Shown here one piece after another: positions 40,834 through 43,404 of a stretch of DNA of 43,404 nucleotides. The translations under genes and the position numbers were made by a program. The stretch is from Myxococcota bacterium. GTDB taxonomy: Bacteria; Myxococcota_A; Polyangia; Polyangiales; Houyiibacteriaceae. Location: NCBI GenBank assembly GCA_028284955.1, contig JANQQS010000086.1, positions 1-43,404 on the forward strand. Reading direction: 5' to 3'. Within the stretch, counting starts at the first letter, position 1; each line of letters starts with the position of its first letter. A model generated the notes under the pieces. The model searched no databases, was not told the origin of the DNA, and was given only the letters and a program-made list of their open reading frames with translations.

Positions 40834-42486
40834 ATGAGCATACAAAATTGGACGTTTTCTTTGTTGTTGGCCGTGATTGGGGCGATAGCGCTCGGGGGCT
40901 GCGGAGACGACACAGATTCGTCTACCGGATCAGACGCGGGCGGCATCATCGATGGGGGCCGAATCGATGGCGGGGGCGCGGACGCCTCGGACATCGATGC
41001 GGGTCCACGTTGCGGCGCGCAAACCCTTTGCGGCGATCTCTGCGTCAGCACCGACACCGACCGCAACCACTGCGGCGGGTGCGGAACGGTCTGCGAGTCG
41101 GGCGAAGTATGTTCGGGTGGAACCTGCGGCCTGTCATGTGGGGGCAGCACGCCGACGCTGTGCGGCGACGCGTGCGTAGACGCCGATACCGATCGCAACA
41201 ACTGCGGCGGCTGCGACGATGGCGCAGGAAGCAACACCTGTGCGGCGGGCGAAGTATGTTCGGATGGCACGTGTGGCCTGTCGTGCGGAGGCAGCACGCC
41301 GACGCTGTGCGATGATGCCTGCGTCGATACCGATACCGATCGAAACCACTGCGGCGGCTGTGACGACGGGGCGGGAAGCAACACCTGTGCAGCGGGCGAA
41401 GTATGTTCGGATGGCACATGCGGTCTTTCGTGCGGCGGCGACACCCCCACGCTCTGTGGCGACGCTTGCGTCGACACCGACACGGATCGAAGCCATTGCG
41501 GTGGCTGCGACGATGGCGCGGGAAGCAACACGTGCGCAGCGGGCGAGATATGTTCGGATGGCACGTGCGGTCTTTCATGCGGCGGCGACACGCCGACGCT
41601 CTGCGGGGACAGCTGCGTCGACACCGATACTGACCGCAGCAACTGCGGCAGGTGCGGTACGGCCTGCGCAGCGGGCGAGGTATGTTCGGATGGCACGTGC
41701 GGCCCGTCCTGTGCTGCTCCGCTTGAAGAGTGCAACAACATGTGCGTGAACACCGACCTCAACCCGAGCCACTGCGGAGGTTGCGGCACCGTATGTTCGC
41801 TTCCCAACACGGCGAATGCGGGCTGTTTTTCCGGCAACTGTTTCGTGGCCTCGTGTGAAAGCGGCTTCGGCGACTGCGACAGCGACCCCAGCAACGGCTG
41901 CGAGCAGACCGGGCTTGATTCGGATCCCAACAACTGCGGCGCATGCAATCGAGTATGCGATAGCGGCATGTGCCGGGGCGGCGAATGTCTCAAGGTGTCG
42001 TTTGTCACAAGCACGATGACCAATGGCGACATCGGCGGGCTCGACGGTGGCGACGCGTTCTGTCAAATGCATGCCGATGCGGCCGGATTCAACGGCACGT
42101 ATCGGGCATGGCTAAGCACCGCGGCAGGCTCACCGTCGACGCGGTTCACGCGGTCCTCGGTTCCCTACGTGCTGGTTGACGGGACGGTCATCGCAGACGA
42201 CTACGCTGATCTGACCGGTGCGGGTCTGGATGCTCTGCTCAACCTGACTGAGCTCGGAGGCGCGGCGCCGGTAGGAAATACGAGCTGCGGAGGCGGTGGT
42301 TTCTTGACGGTGTGGAGCGCGACCAACCGCAACGGGACGGCTCAGCGCGGCGACGTGTGTGGAGGCTTCACGAGCACCTCGGGCGGCGGTCTTTGGGGAC
42401 TCGCGAGCTCGACGACTTCGTGGTCAAGCTGGTGCTCTGGCGGGCTGTGTTCCTGGACGTCGCCGGTCTACTGCTTTGAGCAGTAG
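40834..42486 (+). CDS. lipoprotein with Stig1-like Cys repeats and DUF1554-like domain
   Basis: A 550-residue protein. Signal and lipobox LGGC (Cys23), then an Asp/Gly/Ser-rich linker. Residues about 58-290 carry five Cys-rich repeats: CGLSCGGSTPTLCGDACVDT, then DTDRNHCGGCDDGAGSNTCA, then AGEVCSDGT, in which 'NCGxCG..C..G..C..G.C' fits Stig1-type units. The repeats are encoded by a 147-base tandem array. The last part (about 390-550) resembles DUF1554 ('VFVTST..NG..GGL.GAD..C...A.AAGL.G.Y.AWLS'). Surface display is expected from the lipobox. No enzyme motif seen. Confidence 0.85.
   Translation: MSIQNWTFSLLLAVIGAIALGGCGDDTDSSTGSDAGGIIDGGRIDGGGADASDIDAGPRCGAQTLCGDLCVSTDTDRNHCGGCGTVCESGEVCSGGTCGLSCGGSTPTLCGDACVDADTDRNNCGGCDDGAGSNTCAAGEVCSDGTCGLSCGGSTPTLCDDACVDTDTDRNHCGGCDDGAGSNTCAAGEVCSDGTCGLSCGGDTPTLCGDACVDTDTDRSHCGGCDDGAGSNTCAAGEICSDGTCGLSCGGDTPTLCGDSCVDTDTDRSNCGRCGTACAAGEVCSDGTCGPSCAAPLEECNNMCVNTDLNPSHCGGCGTVCSLPNTANAGCFSGNCFVASCESGFGDCDSDPSNGCEQTGLDSDPNNCGACNRVCDSGMCRGGECLKVSFVTSTMTNGDIGGLDGGDAFCQMHADAAGFNGTYRAWLSTAAGSPSTRFTRSSVPYVLVDGTVIADDYADLTGAGLDALLNLTELGGAAPVGNTSCGGGGFLTVWSATNRNGTAQRGDVCGGFTSTSGGGLWGLASSTTSWSSWCSGGLCSWTSPVYCFEQ
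41125..41700 (+). repeat. 147-base tandem repeat array in the lipoprotein gene
   Basis: The codon for the first Cys of each unit falls at 41125, 41272, 41419 and 41566 (exact 147-base period, 49 residues), then at 41698 after a unit 15 bases shorter that lost the DDGAGSNT-type insert. Units differ by scattered silent and conservative changes, so the array is not newly expanded. Confidence 0.85.
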
Positions 42487-42518
42487 CCCTGGTACCGTCG
42501 TTCGGTCATAAAAAGGCA

Positions 42519-43301
42519 ATGGCTCAGGACGCGGTGGTCTATGAAGCTCGGGACGGGGTGGCCGTAGTTACGCTCAACCGTCCCGACAACCGCAACAGCA
42601 TGACGCAGGATTTGCTGCGCGCATTCCGGAACGTGCTGCAACAGGTGAACGCACAGTCGCCGCGGTGCTTGGTGATTACCGGCCGCGGCTCGTGTTTTTG
42701 TGCTGGCGCAGACGTACGGGAGTCGCTGCAAGCCGGCAGCGACGATCTGCTGCCCCACGAACGATCGATGCTGATGTACGAGCCCTTTCTTTCGGTGCTC
42801 GACGTTTCGGTGCCAGTGGTTGCGGCGATCAACGGCCACGCCGTGGGCGGCGGCTTTGGCTTGGCTCTGCTGGCCGATATTCGCGTAGGAAACGTGTCAG
42901 CCAAATACGGAGCGAATTTCGTGCGGCTTGGAATTCACTCAGGAATGGGCATCAGCCATACGCTGCCTTTGCTCGTAGGGGCTGCGGCGGCGGCCGAAAT
43001 GCTCCTTACCGGCGGCCTCATCGATGGCGAACGCGCGCATCGGCTGGGCATCTTGAACCACGCGGTGCCCGCGGATGAAGTCATGCCCGTGGCGGAGAAT
43101 ATCGCTCGCCAGATCGCGAGCGCGGCTCCGATTCCTGTGCGCACGATCAAACAAACGCTGAGTTCGAGTCGCCGCGCCGCGATACGCGATGCCGCGCGCC
43201 GCGAAGCCCAGCTGCAAGCCGAAACGCTCCAGACCGCCGACGCGAAAGAAGGCATGTCCGCGTTGCTCGAAAAGCGACCACCGAGCTTCCTCGGCCACTA
43301 G
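42519..43301 (+). CDS. enoyl-CoA hydratase/isomerase family protein
   Basis: A 260-residue protein of crotonase fold from ATG 42519 (AAAAGGCA upstream). Family marks: VAVVTLNRPDNRNSMTQDLL, VITGRGSCFCAGADVRESL (oxyanion-hole region), AAINGHAVGGGFGLALLADI, KYGANFVRLGIHSGMG, and GISHTLPLLVGAAAAAEMLL. The second catalytic Glu expected near 'PE..LG..P' is replaced by an RLGIHSGMG stretch, so the hydratase activity is not certain; isomerase or another CoA reaction is possible. It stands alone, at the right edge. Confidence 0.9.
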   Translation: MAQDAVVYEARDGVAVVTLNRPDNRNSMTQDLLRAFRNVLQQVNAQSPRCLVITGRGSCFCAGADVRESLQAGSDDLLPHERSMLMYEPFLSVLDVSVPVVAAINGHAVGGGFGLALLADIRVGNVSAKYGANFVRLGIHSGMGISHTLPLLVGAAAAAEMLLTGGLIDGERAHRLGILNHAVPADEVMPVAENIARQIASAAPIPVRTIKQTLSSSRRAAIRDAARREAQLQAETLQTADAKEGMSALLEKRPPSFLGH

Positions 43302-43327
43302 GTTAACTAAGGGTCTCCTAACTAACC
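43301..43327 (+). terminator. imperfect hairpin after the enoyl-CoA hydratase gene
   Basis: GGTTAACTAAGG pairs imperfectly with CCTAACTAACC around a short loop, directly after the stop codon. No T-run follows. The remaining 77 bases hold no recognisable gene. Confidence 0.35.
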
Positions 43328-43404
43328 CCCGATTCGGTTTGTGGGATGGGTAAGAGTTTGAACCCGAACACCTTAGCTTTTCTCTCGAGATTACGAATCA
43401 CGCG

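Noticed and set aside
40791-42032. Long minus-strand frame rich in Ser/Pro/His
   Set aside because: It is the antisense of the 147-base repeat array (repeats HVPSEHTSPAAQVLLPAPSS), so the repeat pattern comes from the real gene.
1-43404. tRNA, rRNA, insertion sequence or phage integration signals
   Set aside because: No cloverleaf-like sequence, rRNA segment, transposase, integrase or terminal inverted repeat pair was recognised by eye.

Overview
The window looks like chromosomal DNA of a high-GC, predatory/soil-type deltaproteobacterium, most likely a myxobacterium (Myxococcota, Polyangiales/Sandaracinaceae-like). The basis is indirect: GC-rich coding sequence, and at least a dozen predicted secreted lipoproteins with short Asp/Gly/Ser/Ala-rich linkers after the lipobox. 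Several of these carry Cys-rich, Stig1-like, PLAT, FAS1, LamG-like or DUF1554-like modules, a style typical of that group. No rRNA, tRNA, CRISPR array, transposase or prophage was seen.

Layout. 1-6.6 kb: surface proteins (two lipoproteins, a pair of outer-membrane beta-barrel candidates divergent from a LysR regulator), then a decaying stretch with a broken lipoprotein gene, a 28-codon micro-lipoprotein, a CxxCH lipoprotein and a relic copy of the first lipoprotein gene. 6.6-11.2 kb: an HDOD protein, a two-domain winged-helix regulator divergent from a glyoxalase-like gene, and a LysR gene divergent from an AhpD-like/alpha-beta-hydrolase pair. 11.3-13.7 kb: a double-DUF302 lipoprotein and a double-FAS1 lipoprotein closed by strong terminators. 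13.8-16.6 kb: ribosome hibernation factor and NhaR-type regulator, divergent from a TerB-like/diguanylate cyclase pair. 16.9-24.4 kb: secreted serine hydrolase, large PLAT/Cys-rich lipoprotein, a toxin-antitoxin-like cluster (HicB-like, unknown, HigA-like), an alpha/beta-hydrolase lipoprotein, a LamG-like lipoprotein and a tiny lipoprotein.

24.4-30.4 kb is one minus-strand operon: winged-helix regulator, membrane-anchored protein of unknown function, and a complete sugar-type ABC importer (ATPase, binding protein, two permeases, with 4-base ATGA overlaps between the last three). Divergent from it at 30.5-35.4 kb is a tripartite export operon (ABC membrane protein, HlyD-type adaptor, TolC-type channel; all ATGA overlaps). 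Its ABC subunit has lost Walker A, signature and Walker B glutamate residues. The two operons share a 100-bp promoter region with a palindrome. This is the most unusual part of the window.

35.5-43.4 kb: more lipoproteins, a MocR-type regulator divergent from a group II PLP decarboxylase with GTACAA direct repeats between them, a lipoprotein with 147-bp tandem repeats, and an enoyl-CoA hydratase. All family calls rest on reading the translated sequence; none was checked against a database.
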